Source: Sphingomonas sp.
Lineage (GTDB): Bacteria > Pseudomonadota > Alphaproteobacteria > Sphingomonadales > Sphingomonadaceae
NCBI RefSeq assembly: GCF_019746665.1
Contig: NZ_JAIERS010000017.1
Location: 1-64,000 of the forward strand
Direction: 5' to 3'
DNA: 64,000 nucleotides
The notes beneath the pieces are model-generated. The model was not told the origin of the DNA and made no database searches. It saw only the letters and a program-made list of their open reading frames with translations. A program made the translations under genes and the position numbers. Below are positions 26,404 through 34,948 of the stretch, piece after piece (position 1 is the stretch's first letter; every line of letters begins with the position of its first letter).

Positions 26404-27183
26404 TCAGCCGACGCGTTCGACCGCGCGGGGCTGCACCACCGGCAGGTCAGCGTCCGGCAGGCGGTGCCAGCCGGTCGGCCCCAGCGCCTCGATCGGGCGG
26501 TAGCGCGTCTTGTAGCTCATCCGCGCGCTGCCCTTCACCCAATAGCCGAGATAGACATAGGGCAGCCCGGCCATGCGGGCGCGGGCGATGTGATCGAGGA
26601 TGATCAGATTGCCCAGCCCCGGCCGATCGGCGATATCGGCATCGAAGAAGCTGTAGATCATCGACAGCCCGTCCGCCTGCTGATCGGTGAGGCAGGCGCC
26701 GACCAGGCGCCCGCGCCGGCCGCGCGCGGCGGGCTCGCGATATTCGATCACGCTGCTGTTGACGGGGGACTGTTCGACCATGTCGGCATAGTCGCACTCG
26801 TCCATTCCGGCCATGCCACCGCCCGGATGGCGCGCGGCGAGGTAGCGGCGGAGCAGACCATATTGCTCATCGGTCGCCCAGGGGCGGCAGGCGCTCACTT
26901 CCAGGTCGGCATGGCGGCGCATCAGCTTGCGCTGGGTGGCGTTGGGCTCGAACGCGCTCGCGACGACGCGCACCGAGACGCAGGCGGCGCACCCCGCGCA
27001 GCTCGGGCGATAGGCGACCGACTGGCTGCGGCGGAAACCGATCCGGCTGAGCGCGTCGTTCAGCTCGGTCGCGTGCGGGCCGCTCAGTTCGGTGAACACT
27101 TTGCGCTCCAGCCGCCCCGGCAGATAGGGGCAGGGCGACGGGCTGGTGACGAAGAAGCGGGGGAAGCGGAAAGGGGCCGTCAC
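26404..27183 (-). CDS. bpt: Aminoacyl-tRNA-protein transferase (leucyl- or arginyltransferase, Bpt/Ate)
   Basis: About 259 residues. The N-terminal ATE domain has [16 protein letters not shown] and [16 protein letters not shown] with the conserved cysteine cluster; the C-terminal domain has [19 protein letters not shown] and [17 protein letters not shown], shared by Ate1 and bacterial Bpt. It attaches an amino acid from tRNA to protein N-terminal Asp/Glu, marking them for ClpAP degradation. The frame is open to TTG 27273, but GTG 27183 after AAGGACC gives the family-like start. Leu versus Arg transfer is not decided by sequence alone; Bpt is more usual in proteobacteria. Confidence 0.88.
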   Translation of the reverse strand: MTAPFRFPRFFVTSPSPCPYLPGRLERKVFTELSGPHATELNDALSRIGFRRSQSVAYRPSCAGCAACVSVRVVASAFEPNATQRKLMRRHADLEVSACRPWATDEQYGLLRRYLAARHPGGGMAGMDECDYADMVEQSPVNSSVIEYREPAARGRRGRLVGACLTDQQADGLSMIYSFFDADIADRPGLGNLIILDHIARARMAGLPYVYLGYWVKGSARMSYKTRYRPIEALGPTGWHRLPDADLPVVQPRAVERVG

Positions 27184-27420
27184 GCGCCGATGGTCCTTGG
27201 GGTCCGGCCGCCCATCGACCGGTCGCGGACGACTATGGAAGAGCGGCGAGACGATGAAAAGCGACTTTACCAAGAAAGGTGGTTAACGGAAGCGGAGGGG
27301 GCCGCCGCGCGATGCCGCCGGCCGGATCATAGCATGTCGGGCGAGCGGGAGAATCCGCCGCCGCGCCTGCTTCGTCGCAAGGCCGAGTCATTTGGGCGCA
27401 GGCCAGTGCCCGTAGCGCCC

Positions 27421-27535
27421 CCGCCTTCGCCGGCGAAGGCCGGGGTCCAGTCACCGGCGGTGCGCTGATCGCGCGCGCCGCGCTGGCGCCGTGCGGGATG
27501 CTGGGCCCCGGCCTTCGCCGGGGAAGGCGGTCATG
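27421..27535. repeat. Facing pair of CCTTCGCCGG-type palindromic repeats
   Basis: CCGCCTTCGCCGGCGAAGG followed by CCGGGGTCCAG (from 27421) faces CTGGGCCCCGGCCTTCGCCG followed by GGGAAGGCGG (from 27501). The two are imperfect inverted copies about 50 bases apart. They lie in the 391-base stretch 27184-27574, where I see no gene. Repeats of this type are common between genes in sphingomonads and relatives. Confidence 0.75.
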
Positions 27536-27574
27536 TCAGCGCTCGGGAAGGGGCTAAAGGATGGCCCCGTCCTC

Positions 27575-28789
27575 TCACCCCAGCTCCATCAGCTGCACGT
27601 CATAGCCCGCCGCGCGGATCGCGGTGATCAGCCGATCGAGATGCGCGCCGTCGCGCGTCTCGCATTCGATCTCGGTGATTAGCCCCTTGGCGGGCAGCGA
27701 GGTGAAGATGCGCTGGTGATACACCTCCATGATGTTCACTCGTTCGGCATCGAACACCCCGGCCAGCTTGAACAGCGCGCCCGGCTGGTCCTGCAGCCGG
27801 ATTTTCAGCCGCGCGAGCCGGCCCGAGCGCGCCAGATCGCGCACCAGCACGTTGGCGAGCAGCCGGGTGTCGATATTGCCGCCGCACAGCACCAGCCCCA
27901 CCTTGCGCCCGGCGAAGCGCCCGGGGTGCTGGAGCAACGCGGCAAGGCCCGCGGCGCCCGCGCCCTCGACCACGGTCTTTTCGATCTGCACCAGCAGCGA
28001 CACCGCCTTTTCCAGGCTGCGTTCGGAGACGAGCACGATCTCGTCCACCAGCGCCTCGACGATCGCCGAGGTCACGCGCCCCGGCTCCTTCACCGCGATG
28101 CCCTCGGCCAGCGTGTCGCCGCCGCAGGGCAATTGGGTGTGCCGGGTGCGGTTGTACATCGAGGGGTAGAGCTCGGCCTCCACCCCCACCACGCCGATCG
28201 GGTGGCTCCACGCCCGCGCGACGGTCGCCATGCCGCTGATCAGCCCGCCGCCGCCGATCGGGGTGACGAACAGATCGATGTCGGGCGCGTCGTGCAGCAT
28301 TTCGAGCGCGGTCGTCCCCGCGCCGGCGATGATCCGGGGATCGTCGAACGGATGGACGAAGGTGAGGCCCTGCGCCGCCTCCAGCCGCCGCGCCTCGGCA
28401 TGGGCATCGTCAAAGGTTTCGCCGTGGAGCACCACGGTCGCGCCGTGCCCCTCGGTCTGCGTCACTTTCACGATCGGGGTGGTGCGCGGCATCACGATCG
28501 TCGCCGGGATGCCGAGCCGGTGGGCGTGATAGGCGAGGCCCTGGGCGTGGTTGCCCGCCGAGGCCGCGATCACGCCCGGGGTATCGGCGGGCAGCTGCAA
28601 CAGCGTGTTGAGCGCGCCGCGCTCCTTGTAGGCGGCGATGAACTGGTGGTTCTCGAACTTCAGCCACACCTGCGCGCCGGTGATGTCCGACAGGGTGCGG
28701 CTGTAGAGCGTGGGGGTGTGGACGATCGCGTCCTTGATGCGATCATGCGCGGCGCGAACATCGTCGATCGAAACGGGGAGGCTGGTCAT
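27575..28789 (-). CDS. ilvA: Threonine ammonia-lyase with C-terminal ACT domain
   Basis: 404 residues. Fold-type II PLP enzyme: AAYKERGALN contains the PLP lysine K55, ASAGNHAQG binds the cofactor phosphate/substrate, and TPIGGGGLISG is the glycine loop. The C-terminal 80 residues (KIRLQDQPGALFKLAGVFDA) form a single ACT domain, so allosteric control is likely. It deaminates threonine (or serine) to 2-oxobutanoate for isoleucine synthesis or catabolism; 2-oxobutanoate also yields propionyl-CoA, the substrate of the operon at 34.9 kb. ATG 28789 gives the family N-terminus; the frame is open to 28852. tdcB-type catabolic use is possible. Confidence 0.92.
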   Translation of the reverse strand: MTSLPVSIDDVRAAHDRIKDAIVHTPTLYSRTLSDITGAQVWLKFENHQFIAAYKERGALNTLLQLPADTPGVIAASAGNHAQGLAYHAHRLGIPATIVMPRTTPIVKVTQTEGHGATVVLHGETFDDAHAEARRLEAAQGLTFVHPFDDPRIIAGAGTTALEMLHDAPDIDLFVTPIGGGGLISGMATVARAWSHPIGVVGVEAELYPSMYNRTRHTQLPCGGDTLAEGIAVKEPGRVTSAIVEALVDEIVLVSERSLEKAVSLLVQIEKTVVEGAGAAGLAALLQHPGRFAGRKVGLVLCGGNIDTRLLANVLVRDLARSGRLARLKIRLQDQPGALFKLAGVFDAERVNIMEVYHQRIFTSLPAKGLITEIECETRDGAHLDRLITAIRAAGYDVQLMELG

Positions 28790-28845
28790 GGCGTGCGGGC
28801 CTAGACTATCTGGCGCGGCGGGGGAACGGGGGTTATGCCGCCGCC

Positions 28846-29709
28846 ATGGCACGCATATCCTTTATCGGGCTGGGGGTGATGGGCGCCCCCATGGCCCGCC
28901 ACCTCGCCGCCGCCGGGCACGGCGTCACCGTCTATAACCGCACGACCGCGAAGGCCGAGGCCTGGGTCGCGGCGCATGGCGGGCGCTGGGCGCCGACCCC
29001 GGCCGAGGCGGCGCAAGGGGCGGACGCGGTGTTCGCCTGTGTCGGCCGCGACGCCGACTTGGAGGAAGTGACGCTGGGGGCGGACGGTGCCTTCCAGACG
29101 CTGGGCGAAGGCGCGCTGTTCGTCGATCACACCACCGTCTCCGCCGCCATCGCCCGGCGGCTGGCGGCGGAAGGCGCCGCCAAGCATCTGCACGTGCTCG
29201 ACGCGCCGGTTTCGGGCGGGCAGGCGGGCGCGGAGGCCGGCAAGCTCGCGATCATGTGCGGGGGCAGCGCGGAGGCCTTCGCCGCCGCCGAGCCGCTGAT
29301 GCGGGCCTATGCCGCCCGCGCGGTGCATGTCGGGCCGGCGGGCGCGGGGCAGCAGGCGAAGATGGTCAACCAGATCGCCATCGCCGGGGTGCTCGGCGGC
29401 CTCTCCGAAGGGCTGCGCTTCGCCGAGCGCGCCGGGCTTGATCTCGACAAGGTGCTGGAGGCGATTTCTGGCGGCGCCGCGCAGAGCTGGCAGATGGTCA
29501 ATCGCTGGCCCACCATGACGAAACGCGAGTTCGACTTCGGCTTCGCGATCGACTGGATGCGCAAGGATCTGGGGCTCGCGCTCGATGAGGCACGGGCGAA
29601 TGGCGCGGCGCTGCCGGTCGCGGCGCTGGTCGATCAATTCTATGCGGAGGTGCAGGCGATGGGTGGGGGCAGGAACGATACCAGCGCGTTGATCCGGCGG
29701 CTGAAATGA
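28846..29709 (+). CDS. 3-hydroxyisobutyrate-dehydrogenase-family oxidoreductase
   Basis: 287 residues. ISFIGLGVMGAPMARHL binds NAD(P); LDAPVSGGQAGAEAG is the substrate motif; GAGQQAKMVNQI carries the catalytic Lys172. Family members include 3-hydroxyisobutyrate, tartronate-semialdehyde and glyoxylate/succinic-semialdehyde reductases; sequence alone does not choose. It is divergent from ilvA (56-base gap) and overlaps the exported amidohydrolase by 4 bases. Confidence 0.88.
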   Translation: MARISFIGLGVMGAPMARHLAAAGHGVTVYNRTTAKAEAWVAAHGGRWAPTPAEAAQGADAVFACVGRDADLEEVTLGADGAFQTLGEGALFVDHTTVSAAIARRLAAEGAAKHLHVLDAPVSGGQAGAEAGKLAIMCGGSAEAFAAAEPLMRAYAARAVHVGPAGAGQQAKMVNQIAIAGVLGGLSEGLRFAERAGLDLDKVLEAISGGAAQSWQMVNRWPTMTKREFDFGFAIDWMRKDLGLALDEARANGAALPVAALVDQFYAEVQAMGGGRNDTSALIRRLK

Positions 29710-31361
29710 AGCGCCTGTCCGCCGCTCTCGCCGCCGCCGCCGCGCTGCTGATCGCCGGCCCCGCCGCCGCCGACGCGCTGATCGACAATGTGAACGGGGT
29801 GACGCTCGACGACCGGGGCGCGCCCTTGCGCTTCACCGGCATCGTCATCACCCGCGAGGGGCGGGTGGTGAAGCTGCTCCAGCCGAACGAAAAGCGCCCC
29901 GACCGCCCCGATTGGCGCGCCGACCTGAAGGGCAAGACGGTGCTGCCCGGCTTCGTCGACGCGCACGGCCATCTGCTCGAACTCGGTTTCGGCGCGCTGA
30001 CGCTTGACCTCGCCGACACCAAATCGCTCGACGAGGCGCTGGCGAAGATCGCCGCCTATGCCGCCGCCAATCCCGAGCGCAAATGGATCTTGGGGCGCGG
30101 CTGGAACCAGGAGGCATGGGGCCTCGGCCGCTTCCCGACCAGCGCCGATCTCGACAAGGCGGTGCGCGACCGGCCGGTGTGGCTGGAACGCGCCGACGGC
30201 CACGCCGCCTGGGCGAACAGCGCGGCGATGGCGGCCGCGGGGGTCGACGCCAAGACCGCCACCCCCGCCGGCGGCCGGATCGAAAAGGCGAACGGTGCCC
30301 CCTCGGGCGTGTTCGTCGATGCCGCCAAGGCGCTGGTCGAGCGTGCCGTCCCCAAGCCGCTGCCCAAGGAGCGCGCGCTGGCGCTGGAGAAGGCGCAGGT
30401 CGCTTTGCTCTCGGTCGGCGTCACCGCCACCGCCGACATGGGCACCACGCTCGACGATTGGCAGGCGCTGCGCCGCGCGGGCGATCTCGGCGCTTTGCGG
30501 GTGCGGGTGATGAGCTATGGCGCGGGGCTCGAGGATACGTTGCGCATCGGCGTCACCGGGCCGACGCCGTGGCTTTACGGCGGCAAGCTGAAGCTTGTCG
30601 GGGTGAAGCTCTATGCCGATGGCGCTTTGGGCTCGCGCGGGGCGTGGCTGAAGGCGCCTTACGCCGATGCCGCCGGCCAGCGCGGCGCGGGCTTCTATAG
30701 CGACGCGCAGCTCAAGAACCTGATGAGCCGCGCGGCGATGGACGGCTATCAGGTGGCGGTCCACGCGATCGGCGACGCCGCCAACGCGCAGGTGCTGAGC
30801 GCGATCGAGGATTTGGCGCAGACTTATACCGGCGACCGCCGCTGGCGGATCGAGCACGCGCAGATCGTCGATCCGGCGGACCTGCCGCGCTTCGGCAGGA
30901 ACGGGGTGATCGCCTCGATGCAGCCGATCCACCAGCCGAGCGACCGGACGATGGCCGAGGCGCGGCTGGGGCCGGATCGCCTCGCGGGCGCCTATGCCTG
31001 GGCGACGATGCTGAAGGTCGGCGGCGCCCTAGCGTTCGGCACCGATTACCCGGTCGAGCGCCCCGATCCCTTCGCCGGCTGGGCCGCCGCGTTTACGAGG
31101 ACCGACGCCGCGGGCGCCCCCTATGGCGGCTGGCAGCCGCAAGAGAAGCTGACGCGCGAAGCGGCCTGGGCGGCCTACACCTCGGGCGGCGCCTATGCGG
31201 GCTTCGCCGAGAAGGAGTTCGGCCGCCTGGCGCCGGGGATGTGGGCGGATTTCATTGTCGTAAGCGGCGGCGACCCGCTGCTCCTCTCGCCGAGCGAGCT
31301 GCGCGCGGTGAAGGTGGAGCAGAGCTGGGTGGGGGGTGTGATGGTTTGGGAGGGGCGGTAG
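29706..31361 (+). CDS. Exported YtcJ-like amidohydrolase
   Basis: 551 residues with a signal peptide (about 1-23, LLIAGPAAADA). VLPGFVDAHGHLLELGFG holds the HxH metal motif of the amidohydrolase superfamily; VAVHAIGDAAN and RIEHAQIVDPADL carry further metal-binding histidines; FGTDYPVE carries the late catalytic Asp; the C-terminal LAPGMWADFIVVSGGDPL closes the beta-sandwich. YtcJ-like enzymes hydrolyse amides or formamides; the substrate is unknown. The 4-base overlap with the preceding dehydrogenase suggests translation coupling. Confidence 0.88.
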   Translation: MKRLSAALAAAAALLIAGPAAADALIDNVNGVTLDDRGAPLRFTGIVITREGRVVKLLQPNEKRPDRPDWRADLKGKTVLPGFVDAHGHLLELGFGALTLDLADTKSLDEALAKIAAYAAANPERKWILGRGWNQEAWGLGRFPTSADLDKAVRDRPVWLERADGHAAWANSAAMAAAGVDAKTATPAGGRIEKANGAPSGVFVDAAKALVERAVPKPLPKERALALEKAQVALLSVGVTATADMGTTLDDWQALRRAGDLGALRVRVMSYGAGLEDTLRIGVTGPTPWLYGGKLKLVGVKLYADGALGSRGAWLKAPYADAAGQRGAGFYSDAQLKNLMSRAAMDGYQVAVHAIGDAANAQVLSAIEDLAQTYTGDRRWRIEHAQIVDPADLPRFGRNGVIASMQPIHQPSDRTMAEARLGPDRLAGAYAWATMLKVGGALAFGTDYPVERPDPFAGWAAAFTRTDAAGAPYGGWQPQEKLTREAAWAAYTSGGAYAGFAEKEFGRLAPGMWADFIVVSGGDPLLLSPSELRAVKVEQSWVGGVMVWEGR

Positions 31362-31389
31362 GCTGCCGCTGGGTTCAGTTCCAAAATAA

Positions 31390-32370
31390 CTACATCGGAT
31401 ATGAGCGCGCCGATCTTTTAATATCACAACGTCTAATGTTGCGATCGGTAAATGTTCGCGTTACCTCAGAAGCTATGTATTGCGATTTCATCAAAATTTC
31501 TCCCATTTCTCGTCGATTTGGTTGTGATCCTTGGTAACGACTCTCGACGAAATCAGGGAAAGAATCTAAAACTCGTAAGGCTCTATCCATGTCAAATGAC
31601 GTTTCAAGAGATCCGAGATGTCTCGCCGCTTTCTTCAAGTTATGGCCAAATTCTCTTTTCAGTTCGTCAGCGGCGTGGGCGCGGACTGATAGGCCGGCCT
31701 TTAGGGCCAGCTCGGTGCCCAACAAAGCACTTTGTAAAGAGCCGCGGTAATCGGATCCACTGGTCGCAGTGGCTGCTGCCGACTCTAAATGGATGTGTGA
31801 TCTGAAAATAAGCTCTTTGGATAAATCCGATACAGGTTGATAGTGGCCAAATTCCATTTGACCGTAGCCAAAATCAAAAAGATCAAACGCTTGATCCGTA
31901 AATCTTTTCATCGCGTTACTGTCTAATCCCATCCATCGTTTCTGATCATCAGAAAAATCTAGTAACTGCATCATATCTATAACCGGATTACCAAATGCGA
32001 TTGGCACTCGGAAACGGGAAAATAAATCCCTAAACATAAAAAACCCTAGGTGAATTCCTCCGACGCTTTGATCAATCGGTCTAAAAAGTTTATTATTTGC
32101 GGCATGTATCCGTCTTACAATTTCAGGAGCGCGATCTCCTGTGATCGAAACGTCATCTAGGCCTAATTTTGAAAACATTCGTAAAATATTTTGAAAAGAT
32201 CTCTGCTTTGGCTCCTCGCCAGCTGCTAATCCCTCGTTGTCGGAAACGATAGCTATGCTCAATAACTCGTCATCGGATGGCCTTATCAGGTGCTTGGATA
32301 AGGCCCCGCAACAATGTTTGTACTTTTGACGACTTCCACACGGACATCGGCTGTTCCGGGGCCGCTGCAT
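31390..32370 (-). CDS. SEC-C-motif protein with HEPN-like C-terminal region, foreign base composition
   Basis: 326 residues. The N-terminus RCPCGSRQKYKHCCG is a complete SEC-C zinc motif (C9, C11, H19/C20, C21). Residues 40-200 match nothing I recognise. Residues about 208-280 resemble a HEPN domain: GTELALKAGL, a later GHNLKKAARHL, and an ending SFPDFVESRY. The catalytic Rx4-6H motif of HEPN RNases is not clearly present (REFGH has only three residues between). Two 60-base lines I counted (from 31441 and 32041) are 40% and 38% GC, far below the surroundings, and codon use is AT-rich. It is a lone cargo gene between ordinary genes. Function unknown; a defence or RNA-linked role is only a possibility. 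Confidence 0.75.
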   Translation of the reverse strand: MQRPRNSRCPCGSRQKYKHCCGALSKHLIRPSDDELLSIAIVSDNEGLAAGEEPKQRSFQNILRMFSKLGLDDVSITGDRAPEIVRRIHAANNKLFRPIDQSVGGIHLGFFMFRDLFSRFRVPIAFGNPVIDMMQLLDFSDDQKRWMGLDSNAMKRFTDQAFDLFDFGYGQMEFGHYQPVSDLSKELIFRSHIHLESAAATATSGSDYRGSLQSALLGTELALKAGLSVRAHAADELKREFGHNLKKAARHLGSLETSFDMDRALRVLDSFPDFVESRYQGSQPNRREMGEILMKSQYIASEVTRTFTDRNIRRCDIKRSARSYPM

Positions 32371-32399
32371 TGCGTTAAATCACGCTCGATCGTCTTCCC

Positions 32400-33308
32400 C
32401 TACCGGCAGCACCCACACCCGCAAACCGGGCGATGCCACCGCTTCACCGGACGGCGCACCACCCGCTTGGCGCGGACGGTGCGATATTCGGTGACATACT
32501 CCGTCACCGTCCGCGTCTCGACGATCGGGGCGGCCTGGGTCACGGTGATCGTGGTCAGGGCACCTGGGGCGGTGGGGTAGAACTGGCCGTTCACCGTCAC
32601 CCCGCTCGCATAGGCGCCCGCGCCATAGCTCTGCACATAGCCCTGCGGCGGCAGTTGGTGGATCACCGGCGGCGGCGCCTGATAGCTCACCGCCGGCGGG
32701 GCGATATACTGGCCCTGATAGGTCCCCTGCCAGCGCGCGCCATTGGCATAGCTGCCCGAATAGTCACCCGAATAGCCATAGGCGTTCCAGTCGAGCCCGC
32801 TCACACTGTCATACACCCGGCCGCTCGCGTCGATCAGCACCGCATCGTCATAATAGCGCGACCAGCTATAGCCGCGCGGGGGCACCGGCAGGCCATAGCC
32901 CTGCCAGTTGACGATCACGAAATCGGGCGCGGTCCAATAGCCGGGCAGGCGCGCGCCGCGCTCCATCCGGCGATAGCCGCGCCAGCCGCCGGGGGCTCGG
33001 GTGCCGGCTTCCCAACGGCCGGCTTGCCAGCGCTGCTGCTGCCAGCCGCCGCCCGCGCTCTGCCAACCCTGCACGGGCGCGGACGGCAGCGCGCGGGGCT
33101 GCCCGGGAAAGGCTTGGGGCGGCGCGAGCAGGGCTTGGGGCTGCGCCGGCAAGACCTGGGACGGCGCGGGAAGGGCCGGGAGCGGCGCTTGCGCCAGCGG
33201 TCCGTTGGCCGGCGGCACCGGATAGGGAGCGCCGATTCGCTGCGCCTCGGCGGGGCCGGCGATCAGGGCGAAAGTGGCCAGGATCGTCGCAATCTTGCGG
33301 GCTTGCAT
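32400..33308 (-). CDS. RcnB-like exported protein
   Basis: 302 residues. Signal peptide (about 1-22, LIAGPAEAQ), then a Pro/Ala/Gln-rich low-complexity stretch (about 27-75), then Trp/Arg/Gly-rich sequence leading to SWSRYYDDAVLIDASGRVYD, the RcnB family signature (nickel/cobalt homeostasis protein of E. coli). The C-terminus is a basic and cysteine tail, RPVCGCGCCR, that could bind metal. ATG 33308 is chosen because GGGAGGCG precedes it; the frame is open to 33356. Function beyond RcnB likeness is unknown; no nickel/cobalt exporter adjoins it. Confidence 0.8.
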   Translation of the reverse strand: MQARKIATILATFALIAGPAEAQRIGAPYPVPPANGPLAQAPLPALPAPSQVLPAQPQALLAPPQAFPGQPRALPSAPVQGWQSAGGGWQQQRWQAGRWEAGTRAPGGWRGYRRMERGARLPGYWTAPDFVIVNWQGYGLPVPPRGYSWSRYYDDAVLIDASGRVYDSVSGLDWNAYGYSGDYSGSYANGARWQGTYQGQYIAPPAVSYQAPPPVIHQLPPQGYVQSYGAGAYASGVTVNGQFYPTAPGALTTITVTQAAPIVETRTVTEYVTEYRTVRAKRVVRRPVKRWHRPVCGCGCCR

Positions 33309-33454
33309 CGTTAACGCCTCCCTGTTGGCCGCCCGCATGAACGAGCGACCCGGCAAATGGTTGATCCAACGTTACCAATTTCGCCGGTTTTCCGCCAGTT
33401 GGGGCGCTTCGGCAGCGCTTGTGCCGAATTGGGGCAGGGGGCGCCTGGCGGGGG

Positions 33455-33934
33455 TTAGACCCGTCCTGCCAGCAGCGCCGCGATCGCCTCTACCCCCGCC
33501 GCGTCCTCGGCATCGAAGCGGTTGGGGCGGGGGGAGTCGAGGTCGATCACCCCCACCACCGCGTCCCCACGCACGATCGGCACCACCAGCTCCGAGGCAC
33601 TATCGGCATCGCAGGCGATATGTCCTGGAAAATCATGGACATCCGCCACGATCTGCGTCGCGCGCGTCGCCGCCGCCGTGCCGCACACGCCTTGCCCCAG
33701 CGCGATGCGGATGCACGCCGCCTTGCCCTGGAACGGCCCCAGCACGAGCTCGCCCTCGACCACCCGGTAGAAGCCCGCCCAGTTCAGCTCGGGCAGATAT
33801 TGCCACAAGAGCGCCGCGACATTGGCCATATTGGCGACGGCGTCGCGCTCATCGGCGGTGATCGCGTCGATCGCGCCCAGCAGGTCGCGGTAGAGCGCGG
33901 GTTTATCGGCGGCGTCGATTTCGAAGGCGTACAT
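33455..33934 (-). CDS. msrC: Free methionine-(R)-sulfoxide reductase (GAF domain)
   Basis: 159 residues forming one GAF domain. C74, C84 and C108 are spaced exactly like the three functional cysteines of E. coli fRMsr (spacing 10 and 24), in KAACIRIALGQGVCG and HIACDADS; SELVVPI follows as in the family. It reduces free Met-R-sulfoxide in the cytoplasm using thioredoxin. ATG 33934 gives a family-like N-terminus; the frame extends to 33982. Single gene. Confidence 0.92.
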   Translation of the reverse strand: MYAFEIDAADKPALYRDLLGAIDAITADERDAVANMANVAALLWQYLPELNWAGFYRVVEGELVLGPFQGKAACIRIALGQGVCGTAAATRATQIVADVHDFPGHIACDADSASELVVPIVRGDAVVGVIDLDSPRPNRFDAEDAAGVEAIAALLAGRV

Positions 33935-34012
33935 GGTGGGCGATGTAGGCGCGCGGCCGCGCTTTGGCGAGAGGGGCGGCACTCGCCCTTCAATCTCACA
34001 AGCACAATTAAC

Positions 34013-34030
34013 TGTTGTGTATACACGACA
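34013..34030. promoter_or_regulatory. Operator-like palindrome in front of XRE gene
   Basis: TGTTGTGTATACACGACA is an 18-base palindrome with a single mismatched pair and a perfect 10-base core GTGTATACAC. It ends 18 bases before the ATG of the XRE regulator and so lies where a repressor would block its own promoter. Autoregulation is inferred. Confidence 0.7.
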
Positions 34031-34048
34031 GATCGCTAGATAAGGGCA

Positions 34049-34333
34049 ATGTTCAATCGACTCGCCTTGATGCGGAGCGATCGCGGGATCAGCCGCCGCC
34101 GGCTCGCCGAACTGGTCGGGGTGAACCCGCAGACGATCGGCTATCTGGAGCGCGGCGATTACAAGCCCAGTCTAGAACTGGCGTTGAAGATCGCGGCCGT
34201 GTTCCGAGTGCCGGTGGAAATGCTGTTCTCGCTCAAGCCCTTCCCATCGGTGGCGGTCGTGCTGCGAGAGGCGGAAGGCTGGGCGCCGAGCAACATCGAG
34301 GAGACGGACTTGCCAAAGAGGGTAAAGCGATGA
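34049..34333 (+). CDS. XRE-family transcriptional regulator
   Basis: 94 residues. The first 60 form a lambda-repressor-like helix-turn-helix: ISRRRLAELVGVNPQTIGYL followed by ERGDYKPSLELALKIA, then FRVPVEMLFS, as in short YdaS/SinR-type regulators. The remaining 30 residues are unassigned. It overlaps the next gene by 4 bases (ATGA), and an 18-base palindrome stands just upstream, so the pair is probably self-repressed. Such two-gene regulator plus membrane-protein units are frequent in proteobacteria; their signal is unknown. Confidence 0.88.
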   Translation: MFNRLALMRSDRGISRRRLAELVGVNPQTIGYLERGDYKPSLELALKIAAVFRVPVEMLFSLKPFPSVAVVLREAEGWAPSNIEETDLPKRVKR

Positions 34334-34851
34334 GCGGTAACGCGCTACTGACCCTGCTCGATCGATCGGTTCGCTGGACAGGCATTCCGGCGGCTACTGC
34401 CGGTCCGCCGCACCGCCGGCCGCGGCGCATTTTCTCGACGCTGGCGCTCGCGCTCGCCTTCGCCGGGTTCGTCGTTTTCGCGATCATGCTGGTGATCGAG
34501 GAGCAGCCGGCGCGCTGGCTCGCCTATGGCGTCTTGATCGTCGGGACGACGGGTTGCCTAGTCCAGCCGGCGGTTGGGCCGCTGAAGCCGTTCGTCGCGA
34601 TGGAGCAGGCTGACGAGTTTGATCGATCGCTGCGATCGCGGTCCTATCTGGCGGCCTTCGTGGTGTTGATGGCGATGGCGATCATCGGGCTCGTCACCAT
34701 CGTGATCGTATCGGTGCTGCCCGGCGCGACCCTCGATCAAGTGCGATGGCTGTCTTTGGGCCTCCTGCAGCTATTGCCCGCCATCGGCGCTGGCGTTCCA
34801 AGCTGCTATGCCAGCTGGGTCCAGCCCCGGCCCGAGCCCGAAGAGGATTAA
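34330..34851 (+). CDS. Small integral membrane protein paired with XRE regulator
   Basis: 173 residues with four likely membrane helices (about 34-56, 64-82, 104-130, 141-160: for example [20 protein letters not shown] and [20 protein letters not shown]). A Pro/Arg-rich cytoplasmic N-terminus precedes the first helix, and the C-terminus is acidic (PRPEPEED). No known domain. ATG 34330 overlaps the regulator's stop, showing coupled translation. It could be the sensor or target of the XRE protein. 98 bases separate it from pccB. Confidence 0.8.
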   Translation: MSGNALLTLLDRSVRWTGIPAATAGPPHRRPRRIFSTLALALAFAGFVVFAIMLVIEEQPARWLAYGVLIVGTTGCLVQPAVGPLKPFVAMEQADEFDRSLRSRSYLAAFVVLMAMAIIGLVTIVIVSVLPGATLDQVRWLSLGLLQLLPAIGAGVPSCYASWVQPRPEPEED

Positions 34852-34948
34852 TCCTACTGCACTCATCGCTATTGCCCCGAGGCGCGGCAACCTTGCGTGC
34901 TGGGCCAAATTGGCGAAAGGAGGCGCTCTTGTCAGCGAAGGAGCCGCC

